Source of the DNA: Ruminococcus sp. | Lineage (GTDB): Bacteria > Bacillota > Clostridia > Oscillospirales > Ruminococcaceae | Assembly (NCBI GenBank): GCA_016290875.1 | Contig: JAEEVL010000009.1 | Coordinates: 56,433-120,432 of the forward strand | DNA: 64,000 bases | Direction: 5' to 3' | Shown: positions 26,273 to 35,720 of the stretch, one piece after another | How positions within the stretch are numbered: the stretch's first letter is position 1 | Layout of the letters: the number at the start of each line of letters is the position of its first letter | The notes under the pieces: model-generated | What the model saw: only the letters and a program-made list of their open reading frames with translations | Databases searched by the model: none | What the model was told of the DNA's origin: nothing | Made by a program: the position numbers and the translations under genes

Positions 26273-27271
26273 TCAGGCTCTGTCAACAAAGCCGACCTTG
26301 TGGTAAGCCTTGGATACTATCTTGCCTGAAATGCGCATTGCTTTTTCTGCGCCCTTGGTGTAACATTCCTTTAAATATGCCTTGTCAGCAATGAGACGGT
26401 CAAACTCTGTGCGTACAGGTTCAAGGTTGTCTGCAACAGCCTCTCCGACTGCAAGCTTGAAGTCACCGTAGCCCTTTCCTGCGAACTCTGCTTCGATAGC
26501 AGCGTAGTCCTTGCCTGTTACGCAGGAGTAAATGGACATAAGGTTGTTGATGCCGTCCTTGCCCTCGCGGTAGCATACCTCAGCGTCGCTGTCGGTAACT
26601 GCACGCTTGAACTTGCGGATTATTGTATCCTTGTCGTCAAGGATGAGTATGCAGGCGTTGGGATTCTCGTCTGATTTTGACATCTTCTTTGTCGGATCCT
26701 GAAGAGACATTATCTTTGCGCCGACTTCTGTGATATAAGGCTCGGGGAGCTTGAAGAAGTCGCCGTAACGCTGATTGAAACGCTGAGCGATGTTTCTTGC
26801 GAGCTCGAGGTGCTGCTTCTGATCAACGCCGACAGGTACGAGGTCGGCATTGTATGCGAGAATGTCAGCTGCCATAAGAGACGGATATGTGAAAAGTCCT
26901 GCGTTTATATCGTCAGGGTGCTTCTGGCTCTTGTCCTTGAACTGTGTCATTCTTGAAAGCTCGCCGAACTGAGTGTTGCAGCAGAGTATCCAGTTGAGAG
27001 CTGCGTGTGTTACAGCGTGACTCTGAATGAAAAGTATGGACTTTTCGGGATCAATGCCGCAAGCCATGAGCAGAGCATAGGACTTGAGAGAGTTCTGACG
27101 AAGAACGGAAGGTTCCTGCTTTACAGTTATTGCGTGCATATCAGCAACACAGTAAATGCAGTTGTAATCGTTCTGAAGCGGTGCCCAGTTGCGTACTGCA
27201 CCGATGTAGTTGCCGAGTGTGAATGTGCCCGTAGGCTGGATAGCGCTGAATATAAGTTTTTTATCGTCCAT
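26273..27271 (-). CDS. trpS: Tryptophanyl-tRNA synthetase
   Basis: A 332-residue class I aminoacyl-tRNA synthetase charging tRNA-Trp. The HIGH-type motif appears as PTGTFTLGNYIGA and the KMSKS motif as KKMSKSDENPN. AVGVDQKQHLELAR-type sequence (VPVGVDQKQHLE) marks the active-site region. It lies 12 bp downstream of an unknown 174-residue gene and is probably co-transcribed with it. No T-box leader was recognised. Confidence 0.95.
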   Translation of the reverse strand: MDDKKLIFSAIQPTGTFTLGNYIGAVRNWAPLQNDYNCIYCVADMHAITVKQEPSVLRQNSLKSYALLMACGIDPEKSILFIQSHAVTHAALNWILCCNTQFGELSRMTQFKDKSQKHPDDINAGLFTYPSLMAADILAYNADLVPVGVDQKQHLELARNIAQRFNQRYGDFFKLPEPYITEVGAKIMSLQDPTKKMSKSDENPNACILILDDKDTIIRKFKRAVTDSDAEVCYREGKDGINNLMSIYSCVTGKDYAAIEAEFAGKGYGDFKLAVGEAVADNLEPVRTEFDRLIADKAYLKECYTKGAEKAMRISGKIVSKAYHKVGFVDRA

Positions 27272-27283
27272 CTGACAAGCTCC

Positions 27284-27808
27284 TTACTTGGAAGCGGCTC
27301 TGCGCATCTCTGCGTCGTCCTTGAGCTGACAGCTTCTGAGCTCGTTAAGTACGCGCTGGTAAAGAACGTATACGTTACGCTTTTCCTGTTCTTCCTCGGG
27401 GATGATGCCGGCAGGGATAGCTACCTTGTATACTGCATTCTTTGTGAGGAGATATACATTGTTTGTTCTGCCGATAGGAAGATCGAACTGTCTTACCTTC
27501 TCAGCCTTGGGGATGAGCTGTCCTGCGTTTGCAACGAGGTTGTGAGTTGCCTGTACAAGGTTTCTGTACTTCTGTGAAGCTCCTGTGTACTCACCGCCGT
27601 TGTTGAAGTAAAGGTTAGCTGCTCCGTTGATGAAGCATACCATTGTTGTGAGGACATCAGGACCGAGCGGAATATCGATAACTACTCCGTATACTTCGTC
27701 CTTCTTGAAGTTTGTGTCAAAGAACTTTGCGGGGAAGCTGAGAGCCTGGCCTCTTGTCATGAGGTATTTCTGTGTGACAGAATATCTGCCTGTATTAAAG
27801 TTTGGCAT
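27284..27808 (-). CDS. Conserved-looking hypothetical protein upstream of trpS
   Basis: A 174-residue soluble protein without signal peptide or membrane helix; I do not recognise a family. The N-terminal half looks beta-rich (GVVIDIPLGPDVLTTMVCFINGA), followed by helices (ASQKYRNLVQATHNLVANAG) and a charged C-terminus. RBS AAAGGAAA precedes the ATG. Close spacing to trpS suggests a shared transcript. In the leader the minus strand has TTGACA, an 18-nt spacer and a weak TATCAG box. Confidence 0.6.
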   Translation of the reverse strand: MPNFNTGRYSVTQKYLMTRGQALSFPAKFFDTNFKKDEVYGVVIDIPLGPDVLTTMVCFINGAANLYFNNGGEYTGASQKYRNLVQATHNLVANAGQLIPKAEKVRQFDLPIGRTNNVYLLTKNAVYKVAIPAGIIPEEEQEKRNVYVLYQRVLNELRSCQLKDDAEMRRAASK

Positions 27809-27915
27809 AATTATTTTCCTTTCAGTTTGTAATTTATTTATGTGCCGGTGTTTCCGGCTGATAGCTGATGCACATATTTGCTGTCAAACAGGTGCAGAAG
27901 CTATAAGTTTCATTA

Positions 27916-29109
27916 TCAGTCGAGCATATCGCGAGTCATACGTGCGAGGATCTCCATACCCTTTTCGATCTGCTCGTTAGTGGGAGTTGAGTAATTGAGT
28001 CTGAATGAATGGCTTACGTCGTCGTTGCTTATGCTGAAAGAGTTTCCGGGAACGACAGCGATCTTATACTCCTGTACAGCCTTTTTGCAGAATGCGTTCA
28101 TGTCGCAGTTGTCGGGGAGGGTACACCAGATAAAGAGACCGCCCTCGGGCTTTGTATAGGATATCTTCTTTGAGAAGCCATTGTCTATATAGCTGCACAT
28201 AAGGTCGCACTTCTTGCGGTAGATGTCGCGGAGCTTGTTGAAGTGAGCTTCACGGTCAACAGTAGTCATAAATCTGTGCGAAACTACCTGTGCCCAGATA
28301 TTTGAATGTACGTCGGAAACCTGCTTGCAGACAACGATCTTCTGAATGATCGGTGCAGGAGCAGAAACGTATCCTGTTCTGAAACCTGATGAGATAAGCT
28401 TGGAGAATGTGCTTGAGTAGATTACTCTTCCCTCTGTATCAAGGCTCTTGATAGTGGGAACAGTCTCACCGGCAAATCGGAGCTCGCCGTAGGGATCGTC
28501 TTCGAGGATTATGAAGTCATAGCGGCAGGCAAGTTCGTAAACAGCCTTTCTCTTGGCGAGGGACATTGTTCTGCCTGTGGGGTTCTGGAAGTTAGGAATG
28601 AGGTAGAGGAGCTTGATATTTTTGTTTGACTTTAAAGCAGCCTCAAGCTTTTCAAGATCAATGCCGTCCTCTTCCATATCAACGCCTACGAGGTTGACGT
28701 TGTAAGAGCGGAAAGCGTTGAGCGAACCGATGAAGCTCGGTGACTCGCAGAGGAGAGTATCTCCCTCGTTGAGAAGTACCTTACATGAGAGTTCGTTAGC
28801 CTGCTGTCCGCCTGATGTGATGATAAGATCATCAAACTCGGGATGGAAACATCCCTTTTCCTGCATCCAGCCTTTGAGAAAGTCGCGGAGGGGAGTATAA
28901 CCCTCTGTGATGCTGTACTGGAGTGCGAGGATGGGATCGTCGCGGAAGAGCTCTGCTGAGATCTCAGCGATCCTCTCCTTCGGGAAAGCCTCGGGAGCCG
29001 GGTTGCCTGCAGCGAACGATATTACTTCGGGATCTGCTGTGAATTTAAGTATCTCTCTGATGGCAGAAGCCTGGAGCTTACTGACTTTATCTGAGAATTT
29101 ATATTCCAT
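27916..29109 (-). CDS. PLP-dependent aminotransferase, class I/II (2-aminoadipate/aromatic type)
   Basis: A 397-residue fold-type I aminotransferase. Visible motifs are SGGQQANEL, IPNFQNPTGRTMS, ILEDDPYGELRF (Asp contacting the pyridine nitrogen) and the PLP-lysine segment SSTFSKLISSGFRTGY. The overall pattern matches the LysN/AraT-like group, without the N-terminal helix-turn-helix of MocR regulators. Likely substrates are aromatic or alpha-aminoadipate-type 2-oxo acids, which would connect with the ior/paaK genes further along, though that link is only inference. RBS AAAGG precedes the ATG. Confidence 0.85.
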   Translation of the reverse strand: MEYKFSDKVSKLQASAIREILKFTADPEVISFAAGNPAPEAFPKERIAEISAELFRDDPILALQYSITEGYTPLRDFLKGWMQEKGCFHPEFDDLIITSGGQQANELSCKVLLNEGDTLLCESPSFIGSLNAFRSYNVNLVGVDMEEDGIDLEKLEAALKSNKNIKLLYLIPNFQNPTGRTMSLAKRKAVYELACRYDFIILEDDPYGELRFAGETVPTIKSLDTEGRVIYSSTFSKLISSGFRTGYVSAPAPIIQKIVVCKQVSDVHSNIWAQVVSHRFMTTVDREAHFNKLRDIYRKKCDLMCSYIDNGFSKKISYTKPEGGLFIWCTLPDNCDMNAFCKKAVQEYKIAVVPGNSFSISNDDVSHSFRLNYSTPTNEQIEKGMEILARMTRDMLD

Positions 29110-29161
29110 AATATATACCAGCCTTTCGGATAGGATTATTTTAGCATACGGCCTAATCTAT

Positions 29162-29190
29162 ATTATACCACATATTTCCGGATTCTGCAA
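29162..29190 (-). promoter_or_regulatory. Promoter of the aminotransferase gene
   Basis: Minus strand TTGCAG (29190-29185), 17-nt spacer, TATAAT (29167-29162). Confidence 0.65.
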
Positions 29191-29240
29191 CATATATTTT
29201 TGTGAAAAGAGCAAATTTATAAAGGAGAACTATTCGGACA

Positions 29241-30821
29241 ATGAAAAAGCAGACTTTCCTCAAGGGTTCGGTGATACTTATGGCTTCGGCAGCGGCTGCA
29301 AAGGTGCTCGGAGCGCTGTTCAGGATACCGCTGACGAATATGCTCGGCGGAGTTGGCATGAGCTGTTTCAGCTGCGCGTACAGCTTCTTTATGCCGGTCT
29401 ATGCGCTCATAGTTACAGGTATCTCATCGGCCGTTGCGCGTATGACGGCTTCGTGTGTGGCTCTCGGGATGTATGCGAATGCTAAGAGGATAAGGCGTTT
29501 GGCACTTGTTATATTTACGGCAGCCGGATTTCCTGCCGGAGCACTCATGGCATTATTGGCTGTGCCGTTCAGCGTTTATTCAGTCGGGAGCACAGATGCA
29601 GCTACGGCAATAGTGATGATAGCTCCGGCGGTAGTGTTCAGCTGCATAAGCGCAGTCGAACGCGGATACTATGAGGGACTCAGCAATATGTATCCGACTG
29701 CGGTGTCACAGGTAGTCGAAGGGATAGTCAAAGTCGCGGCAGGTCTGTGGCTTTGTGGTTATGTTGTCGGGAACGGTGATTGCCTTATAAGACTATTTCC
29801 GTGGGCAGGTGATATACGCGCACTTGCGGCTGCTGCCGGTATACTCGGAGTCACACTGTCTACAGCAGGAGCGGCACTGTATTTTGCGGTGCTGAGATTT
29901 TTTTCGGGTACTCCTGACAGCTCTGAGAATACTCTTGAGAGCCGCCGGAGCATTGCCTGTCAGCTTGTTCGTGAAGCGCTGCCGGTCGGTGCAGGAGCTG
30001 TTGTCACTAACCTCTCAGCGCTGATAGATATGTGGACGATAATAGGTCTGATTTCTTACAGCGAAACTTATACCGGACGCTTTGAGGGCGTATCTGCCGG
30101 TGAAGTGCCGCAGTTTGTATATGGTTCGTTTTCCGGCATAGCGCTGACGGTGTTCAATCTTGTTCCGTCCGTTACAAATATGCTCGGAAAGGGTGCATTG
30201 ACCTGCATAGCGTCGGCAAAAGGCTGCGGCAGTCCGGAAGCGCTTCGGCGCGGTACATATCAGGCTTTGTTCACAGCAGCGGTCATAGCGGTGCCTGCAT
30301 CTGTCGGGCTTGGAGTGATGGCACCGGAAGTTCTCGGACTGCTGTTCCCGCGTCAGTCAGATGAGGTGAGTCTGTGCATAAGCTCGCTGAGGTTTCTGAT
30401 GCCGGCTATGCTTTGTCTTTGCATGGCATATCCGTTGTTCAGTATGCTTCAGGCGGTTGGAAAGGCATCTGCGCCTCTGAAAATAATGCTCGCAGGGACA
30501 GTAGTCAAACTTGCAGGAAATCTTCTGCTGATACCGCTCGTAGGCGTTGATGGTGCGGCGGTATCGACTTCGCTTAGCTACATTTTTATCCTTGCGGCAG
30601 CTATGAGGATATACTTCCGTGAGACAGGGATAGCTCCGGAAAAGGGAATGTTTCTCGGAGTCGTCTATGCCGGAGCAATGTGCGGCGGAACGGCATATTT
30701 AGCGGCAGAGCTCGCAGGTGACAGCAACTTGTTAAGGATTGCGGCAGCTGTTCTGACGGGCGGTTCGGTCTATGCTGCTGTACTGTGGGCAACTCTCGGC
30801 AGAAAAACAAAAGCCCCGTAA
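29241..30821 (+). CDS. SpoVB-like polysaccharide/lipid flippase (MOP superfamily)
   Basis: A 526-residue membrane protein with about 14 helices, of the MATE/Wzx/MurJ superfamily. The N-terminus (KQTFLKGSVILMASAAAAKVLGALFRIPL) and ALIVTGISSAVARM closely follow the SpoVB pattern; SpoVB is thought to move lipid-linked precursors during spore cortex synthesis. Non-sporulation relatives of the same family export cell-wall precursors, so the role is open. RBS AAAGGAG precedes the ATG. The end of the gene contains the hairpin that terminates the convergent lipoprotein gene. Confidence 0.82.
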   Translation: MKKQTFLKGSVILMASAAAAKVLGALFRIPLTNMLGGVGMSCFSCAYSFFMPVYALIVTGISSAVARMTASCVALGMYANAKRIRRLALVIFTAAGFPAGALMALLAVPFSVYSVGSTDAATAIVMIAPAVVFSCISAVERGYYEGLSNMYPTAVSQVVEGIVKVAAGLWLCGYVVGNGDCLIRLFPWAGDIRALAAAAGILGVTLSTAGAALYFAVLRFFSGTPDSSENTLESRRSIACQLVREALPVGAGAVVTNLSALIDMWTIIGLISYSETYTGRFEGVSAGEVPQFVYGSFSGIALTVFNLVPSVTNMLGKGALTCIASAKGCGSPEALRRGTYQALFTAAVIAVPASVGLGVMAPEVLGLLFPRQSDEVSLCISSLRFLMPAMLCLCMAYPLFSMLQAVGKASAPLKIMLAGTVVKLAGNLLLIPLVGVDGAAVSTSLSYIFILAAAMRIYFRETGIAPEKGMFLGVVYAGAMCGGTAYLAAELAGDSNLLRIAAAVLTGGSVYAAVLWATLGRKTKAP

Positions 30822-30831
30822 AAACGGGGCT
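30803..30831 (-). terminator. Intrinsic terminator of the lipoprotein gene
   Basis: Read on the minus strand, AGCCCCG (30831-30825), 6-nt loop and CGGGGCT (30818-30812) are followed by a TTTTGTTTTT tail. It overlaps the last codons of the convergent flippase gene. Confidence 0.8.
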
Positions 30832-30836
30832 GAATT

Positions 30837-31436
30837 TTACTTCTTTTTGAGTTCATCGGGGAGCGGAACTATATCATTCTTGGTTACCTTGACTTTGATG
30901 AGCTCTTCCTTGTTGTCACGGTCTTCTCTTGTCGGGAAGAAGCCGACTGTGAACTCATCAGGGAAATCCTTTAAGCAGAATCCGCCGACAACGCCGTTGA
31001 ATGTGCTGTTTGCGCTGACTGTGAACGGGCTTCCGAAATACTTGTCGCTGAGATTATTGATTGCGTAGAGCTGTGTGCGGATGTTTCCGGAATACTCTGT
31101 GTCATCGGGATAAACGATATAGAAGTTATTGAGGGTACTGAGTGTGTACTCGACATCAGTATCGTTCTTGATAGTTACATCAAGGTAGAGATAGTGCTCG
31201 TCCTCTTCTGTCTGTACGCCTGCATCGTAAATCTTGTTGAGGGTGAAGAGAGTCTGGTTAGCGTTAACCTCCTGAGCAACGTCAGCGGTTGCGACCTGCT
31301 TGGCAACATTCTCGCCCTCTGCGTGACGAAGCACGAAAGAGCTGCTGCTGCCCTTCTTATCCTTGTTACAGCTTGTAACAGGGGCAACAACAAGTAATAG
31401 TGCCGCAGCTACGGCTGTGATCTTCATGAATCTCAT
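30837..31436 (-). CDS. Lipoprotein with DUF4352-like domain
   Basis: A 199-residue lipoprotein with a signal peptide and lipobox VTSC (Cys about 23). After a Ser/Lys-rich spacer, residues 60-190 form a beta-rich, immunoglobulin-like domain (YLYLDVTIKNDTDVEYTL, FTVSANSTFNGVVGGF) similar to DUF4352, a domain common in Firmicute lipoproteins and of unknown role. RBS GGAGG lies 8 nt before the ATG. It is transcribed alone, opposite to the DUF4214 genes. Confidence 0.75.
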   Translation of the reverse strand: MRFMKITAVAAALLLVVAPVTSCNKDKKGSSSSFVLRHAEGENVAKQVATADVAQEVNANQTLFTLNKIYDAGVQTEEDEHYLYLDVTIKNDTDVEYTLSTLNNFYIVYPDDTEYSGNIRTQLYAINNLSDKYFGSPFTVSANSTFNGVVGGFCLKDFPDEFTVGFFPTREDRDNKEELIKVKVTKNDIVPLPDELKKK

Positions 31437-31474
31437 ATATAAAACCTCCGGTCAATTCATAATTTATCAATCAT

Positions 31475-31503
31475 AGTATAGCACAAAAGAGTCACGGTGT
31501 CAA
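31475..31503 (-). promoter_or_regulatory. Promoter of the DUF4352-like lipoprotein gene
   Basis: Minus strand TTGACA (31503-31498), 17-nt spacer, TATACT (31480-31475). Confidence 0.8.
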
Positions 31504-31599
31504 GCAAGCTATATTTCACACGCTTGTCACGTATCTGTCACAACCTGTCCTCTTTTTTCTGTAACATATATAGTATATATTTTTTTAAGGAGGAATAAA

Positions 31600-32946
31600 A
31601 TGTCAAAACAAAAGCTGGCTGCGTTTGCGGCGGCGGTAATGATGACCTGCGGAATGGTAACTGCAGAGACTTCACCTGTGCTGTCACCGTTCAGCAATGC
31701 AGCTATTGAGACTTCAGCAGCATCGACTAAAACTACTGAGGACTTTGTAAAGAGAATGTATGAGATAGTTCTTGGCAGATCAGCTGATTCAGCCGGTCTT
31801 AAAAACTGGACATCATTGCTCAACAGCAGAAAAAAGACAGCCGCTGACATTGTAAACGGTTTCTTTTTCTCGGACGAGTATAAGAAAAAGAACAAGTGTG
31901 ATGAAGCTATGATAAAGGACTGTTACAGAGCTATGCTTGACCGTTCGCCTGATTCCGAAGGTATGGCGACTTGGAAAAAGCAGCTCGGCGTCGGTATGAC
32001 GATACAGGCTGTATGCAAAGGTTTTGTAGGAAGCAGCGAGTTCAAGAAGCTGTGTTCATCATATGGTATCACTCCCGGAAGCATAACGCTTATGAATGCA
32101 CGCGATGAAAACTATGACCGTACTTATTTCGTAGCACGTCTCTATGAGAACTGTCTTGGCAGAAAGCCGGATACTTCCGGACTCGAGAACTGGTGCAAGA
32201 GATTGAAAAACGGTGCGACTGGTTCAACGGTTGCAGAGGGATTTGTGTTCAGCAAGGAATATCTGAACGCGCTCAACAAGAAGAAAGACTATGTGTTCAG
32301 CGACAGCTATGTGACTATGCTTTATAAAGCCTTTCTCGGAAGAACTCCTGCCGATAGCGAATTGACTTCCTGGACTGAAAAGATGAATGACGGCAATACG
32401 CTGCAGTATCTGTTCAACGGTTTCCTGATGAGCAATGAGTTCAGAAAGCAGTGTGAAAAAGCTGATATCAAGGTCGGAAGCAAGCTGAAAGATCCCGGTG
32501 ATATAGATCCGGCTGTATATCCAAGTAAGATGCTCGAGATAATAAACAGGGAGCGTGCTAAAAAAGGCGCTTCACCGCTGAAGATGCACACGGCTGTTAC
32601 AAAGGTCGCATTGATGAATGCTGAACGCACCCGCGGTATCAGCAGCACAGCTGTTGACATAAATAAGATGTTTGCAGACTGCGGACTGAACAGCAAAAGC
32701 AGCGACTTCTACTATTTATCCAGCATGGTTCAGTGCGTAATGTTCGATAAGCACAGAGATGGTGAAAAGTATACTATCGCTACATCTCAGGCGGCTGTCG
32801 ATAACCTTCTTGCCAATGAATACGGCAGGAACAGGCTTCTGAACCCGGATATGAAATATATCGGTATTTCCACATACATAGATGATGTCGGTGATTCTTT
32901 GCGCAATATCAAACGCCTTAAATACCAGGTAGTAGTTGCCGGCTGA
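31600..32946 (+). CDS. DUF4214 repeat / CAP-like exported protein, copy 1
   Basis: A 448-residue exported protein with a signal peptide (about 1-40). Four DUF4214-type repeats (about 45-300) follow, each with the pattern YxxxLGRxPDxxGLxNW, then FxxSxEF. A C-terminal region (about 310-448) resembles a CAP/SCP domain (EIINRERAKKGASPLKM, ALMNAERTR) but lacks the usual His residues. DUF4214 occurs in secreted and surface proteins; its ligand is unknown. It is the first of three tandem paralogues, about 35 bp apart. RBS AAGGAGG precedes the ATG. Confidence 0.8.
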   Translation: MSKQKLAAFAAAVMMTCGMVTAETSPVLSPFSNAAIETSAASTKTTEDFVKRMYEIVLGRSADSAGLKNWTSLLNSRKKTAADIVNGFFFSDEYKKKNKCDEAMIKDCYRAMLDRSPDSEGMATWKKQLGVGMTIQAVCKGFVGSSEFKKLCSSYGITPGSITLMNARDENYDRTYFVARLYENCLGRKPDTSGLENWCKRLKNGATGSTVAEGFVFSKEYLNALNKKKDYVFSDSYVTMLYKAFLGRTPADSELTSWTEKMNDGNTLQYLFNGFLMSNEFRKQCEKADIKVGSKLKDPGDIDPAVYPSKMLEIINRERAKKGASPLKMHTAVTKVALMNAERTRGISSTAVDINKMFADCGLNSKSSDFYYLSSMVQCVMFDKHRDGEKYTIATSQAAVDNLLANEYGRNRLLNPDMKYIGISTYIDDVGDSLRNIKRLKYQVVVAG

Positions 32947-32981
32947 TGACTTAAAACAAATATATCAAAAGGAGAATTATT

Positions 32982-34331
32982 ATGTCAAAAAGAAAGATAG
33001 CTGCTTTTGCAGCAGCAGTATTAATGACCTGCGGAATGGGATTTTCCGGAACTTCAACAGCACTTTCACCGTTCAGTAATACAGCAGTTGAGGCTTCTGC
33101 TGCTTCAAGCAGTAAGGGAACAAAGGAGTTCGTTGAAAGAATGTACGAGGTTGTCCTCGGCAGAGAGCCTGATACTTCCGGACTTAATAACTGGACCAAA
33201 AAGCTCAACAATCACACAGCAACAGCTGCTGATATAATCAATGGTTTCTTCTTTTCGGACGAGTATAAAGGAAAGAAGAAAACATCAGAGGAAATGGTGA
33301 CAGACTGCTATAAGGCTATGCTTGATCGTTCACCTGATTCTACAGGAAAAGATAACTGGAAGAAACGACTTGATGTTGGCATGAGCATTCAGGCTATATG
33401 CAAAGGATTTGTTGGCAGCAACGAATTCAAGTCATTGTGCAGCTCCTATGGAATAAAACCAGGCAGTATTACTCTGAGATACGCTAAGGATGAGAGCTAT
33501 GACAGAACATATTTCGTTTATCGTCTGTACAAAAACTGCCTTGGAAGAAATCCGGATGGAACAGGACTCGAAAACTGGTGCAAGAACATAAAGAACGGTC
33601 TTACAGGCACAAAGACTGCTGAGGGCTTCCTTTACAGTAAGGAATTCAGAGGAAATCTTTATGACTCAGAAGGCGATATCTTCAAGAAATATGTGGATGT
33701 TCTTTACAGAACTCTGCTTGGCAGAGAGGGAGACAGCAATGGCGTTGCAAACTGGTGCTCAAAGCTCTATGACGGCACTTCATTCGCACATATTGCAAAC
33801 GGTTTCCTTTTCAGCAATGAGTTCAAATCACAGTGCTCAAAGGCCGGTATAAAGCTTGGCGACAAGCTGTCTGCTCCTGAGAATGATCCGATCGACAAGT
33901 ATCCTTCTGAGCTTATCGACTATATCAACAAGGAACGTCAGAACAGAGGACTCGTTCCGCTGACTACTACTCCGGCACTGACTAAGCTTGCTGCTGCCCG
34001 TGCAAAGGAAGTTAGTCAGGCAAGTTCGAGCGATAATAAGAACCATATCAGACCTAACGGCAAGGAATTTGAAACAATATTTGCTGATTACGGTATATCC
34101 AATTACGCCTGGGACGGCGAGAGCATCGTAAAGAGCGAATACTATGAATTCAATGATCTTGATAGCAAAAGAAGGATCCAGTTCGATTCTCCGAGCAATG
34201 TTATCAATGAAGCTATGAAATCATCAACGACAAGGGATAATATGCTTAACTCCAATTTCAAAAATATCGGTGTAGGTGTTGTTACCGACAAGGATAACAG
34301 CCGCAGCTGGGCTATCGTCTTCATAGGCTGA
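32982..34331 (+). CDS. DUF4214 repeat / CAP-like exported protein, copy 2
   Basis: A 449-residue paralogue of the preceding gene with the same signal peptide, four DUF4214-type repeats and CAP-like C-terminus. Its CAP region is the best preserved of the three: LIDYINKERQNRGLVPL, a single His in NHIRPNG, and RDNMLNSNFKNIGVGV. The second active-site His of classic CAP proteins (usually GHR) is replaced by TTR. Enzymatic activity is therefore doubtful; binding seems more likely. RBS AAAGGAG precedes the ATG. Confidence 0.8.
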   Translation: MSKRKIAAFAAAVLMTCGMGFSGTSTALSPFSNTAVEASAASSSKGTKEFVERMYEVVLGREPDTSGLNNWTKKLNNHTATAADIINGFFFSDEYKGKKKTSEEMVTDCYKAMLDRSPDSTGKDNWKKRLDVGMSIQAICKGFVGSNEFKSLCSSYGIKPGSITLRYAKDESYDRTYFVYRLYKNCLGRNPDGTGLENWCKNIKNGLTGTKTAEGFLYSKEFRGNLYDSEGDIFKKYVDVLYRTLLGREGDSNGVANWCSKLYDGTSFAHIANGFLFSNEFKSQCSKAGIKLGDKLSAPENDPIDKYPSELIDYINKERQNRGLVPLTTTPALTKLAAARAKEVSQASSSDNKNHIRPNGKEFETIFADYGISNYAWDGESIVKSEYYEFNDLDSKRRIQFDSPSNVINEAMKSSTTRDNMLNSNFKNIGVGVVTDKDNSRSWAIVFIG

Positions 34332-34362
34332 TAGAATACGTAATATACAGAGGAGAAGCATC

Positions 34363-35697
34363 ATGTCAAAGAAGAAAATAGCCGCTTTTGCGGCAGCGGT
34401 ACTGATGACTTGCGGTATCGGCTTTTCGGGAGCTTCAGCTGCTCTTTCGCCGTTCGACGTTACATCTGTCGAAGCGTCTGCCGCAGATTACTCAAATGAC
34501 ACCAAAGGCTTTGTAACGAGAATGTATGATGTAGTTCTCGGCAGAAAGCCTGATACTGCCGGACTTAATAACTGGACCAAGAAACTCAACAACCACACAG
34601 CAACAGCTGCTGATATAATCAACGGTTTCTTCCTCTCTGACGAGTATAAGAACGCGGACAAGTCATATGATGACATCGTTGCCGACTGCTATAAGGCAAT
34701 GCTCGACCGTTCACCCGATTCGGAAGGAAAGAGCAAATGGTGGCGCTGTCTCAAAAGAGGTATGACTGTACAGGCTGTTTGCAAAGGCTTTGTCGGAAGC
34801 AGCGAATTCCAGAAGCTCTGTAAAAAATACGGTATAACTCCCGGAGATATAACTCTCAGATATGTGCGTGACGAGAACTATGAGCGTACAGATTTTGTAT
34901 ACCGTCTTTACAGGAACTGTCTTGGCCGTTTCCCTGATACAGACGGACTTGAAAACTGGTGTAAAAATCTGAAAAAAGGTGTTACCGGTTCAGAAGCTGT
35001 AAAGGGATTCATTTTCAGCAAGGAGTACAGAAAACTCCTGTATTCTGAGTCGTCTGACGACAAGCCGAGATATGTGGCGATGCTGTATAATACCCTTCTC
35101 GGCAGAGAAGCTGATACGGCAGGCCTCAACAACTGGGTAGATCAGCTAAAAGCAGGAAGATCATACGAATTTATCGCAAACGGTTTCCTTTTCAGCAACG
35201 AGTTCAAATCCCAGTGTGAAAAGGCAGGAATAAAAGTCGGCAACAAGATAGCTGCTCCGGAAGATGAGCCGTTGTACAAATATCCGGCTGAAGCGATAGC
35301 TCTTGTAAATAAGGCGCGCGCTGAAAAAGGTCTGCCTGCGCTGAAAGTTGACCGTTCGCTTACAAAAGCAGCTGAAGTCCGTGCGAAAGAAGCTATCGAG
35401 CAGATGGCAAAGATACGCTCTGAGCGTACTGCGCGTACAGATCTGCTGAAGGAATACGGCGCTGAGGGATATAAGAGTTCTGATGAGTGTACACTCACTT
35501 CAAAATATGTTCCGACGAACGATCTGTACGGCAGTCCGAAGCTGAAGTTATCTTCGCCGAATGATTTTGTTCAGTTCGCGCTGGACAATGAAGTTCAGAA
35601 AGAAAAACTGCTCAGCTCAAAGTACAAGTATGTTGGAGCGGCGGTTGTCTGCAACGAGCAGAATGACCGTGTATGGTCGCTGATATTCACAGACTGA
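34363..35697 (+). CDS. DUF4214 repeat / CAP-like exported protein, copy 3
   Basis: A 444-residue third paralogue, about 30 bp after copy 2. The N-terminal repeats remain close to copy 2 (the segment KLNNHTATAADIINGFF is shared), while the CAP-like tail has diverged and lost its His (AIALVNKARAEKGLPAL, VRAKEAIEQMAKIRSE). A strong terminator follows. Divergence that is concentrated in the C-terminal domain suggests each copy recognises something different. RBS GAGGAG precedes the ATG. Confidence 0.8.
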   Translation: MSKKKIAAFAAAVLMTCGIGFSGASAALSPFDVTSVEASAADYSNDTKGFVTRMYDVVLGRKPDTAGLNNWTKKLNNHTATAADIINGFFLSDEYKNADKSYDDIVADCYKAMLDRSPDSEGKSKWWRCLKRGMTVQAVCKGFVGSSEFQKLCKKYGITPGDITLRYVRDENYERTDFVYRLYRNCLGRFPDTDGLENWCKNLKKGVTGSEAVKGFIFSKEYRKLLYSESSDDKPRYVAMLYNTLLGREADTAGLNNWVDQLKAGRSYEFIANGFLFSNEFKSQCEKAGIKVGNKIAAPEDEPLYKYPAEAIALVNKARAEKGLPALKVDRSLTKAAEVRAKEAIEQMAKIRSERTARTDLLKEYGAEGYKSSDECTLTSKYVPTNDLYGSPKLKLSSPNDFVQFALDNEVQKEKLLSSKYKYVGAAVVCNEQNDRVWSLIFTD

Positions 35698-35720
35698 GTA
35701 TCGTTCCGAGGCCTGAAATG

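Noticed and set aside
26100..26280. Possible attenuator (AGCCT/AGGCT near 26261-26275) at the end of trpS
   Set aside because: Stem of only 5 bp and no T-run on the minus strand; not convincing as a terminator.
27005..27577. A 190-codon plus-strand open frame across trpS
   Set aside because: It spans two clear minus-strand genes and their gap and has no ribosome binding site or known motif.
27809..27915. T-box riboswitch upstream of the trpS unit
   Set aside because: The leader is only about 100 nt, and I see no T-box sequence or Specifier loop; only a GCCGG/CCGGC hairpin is present.
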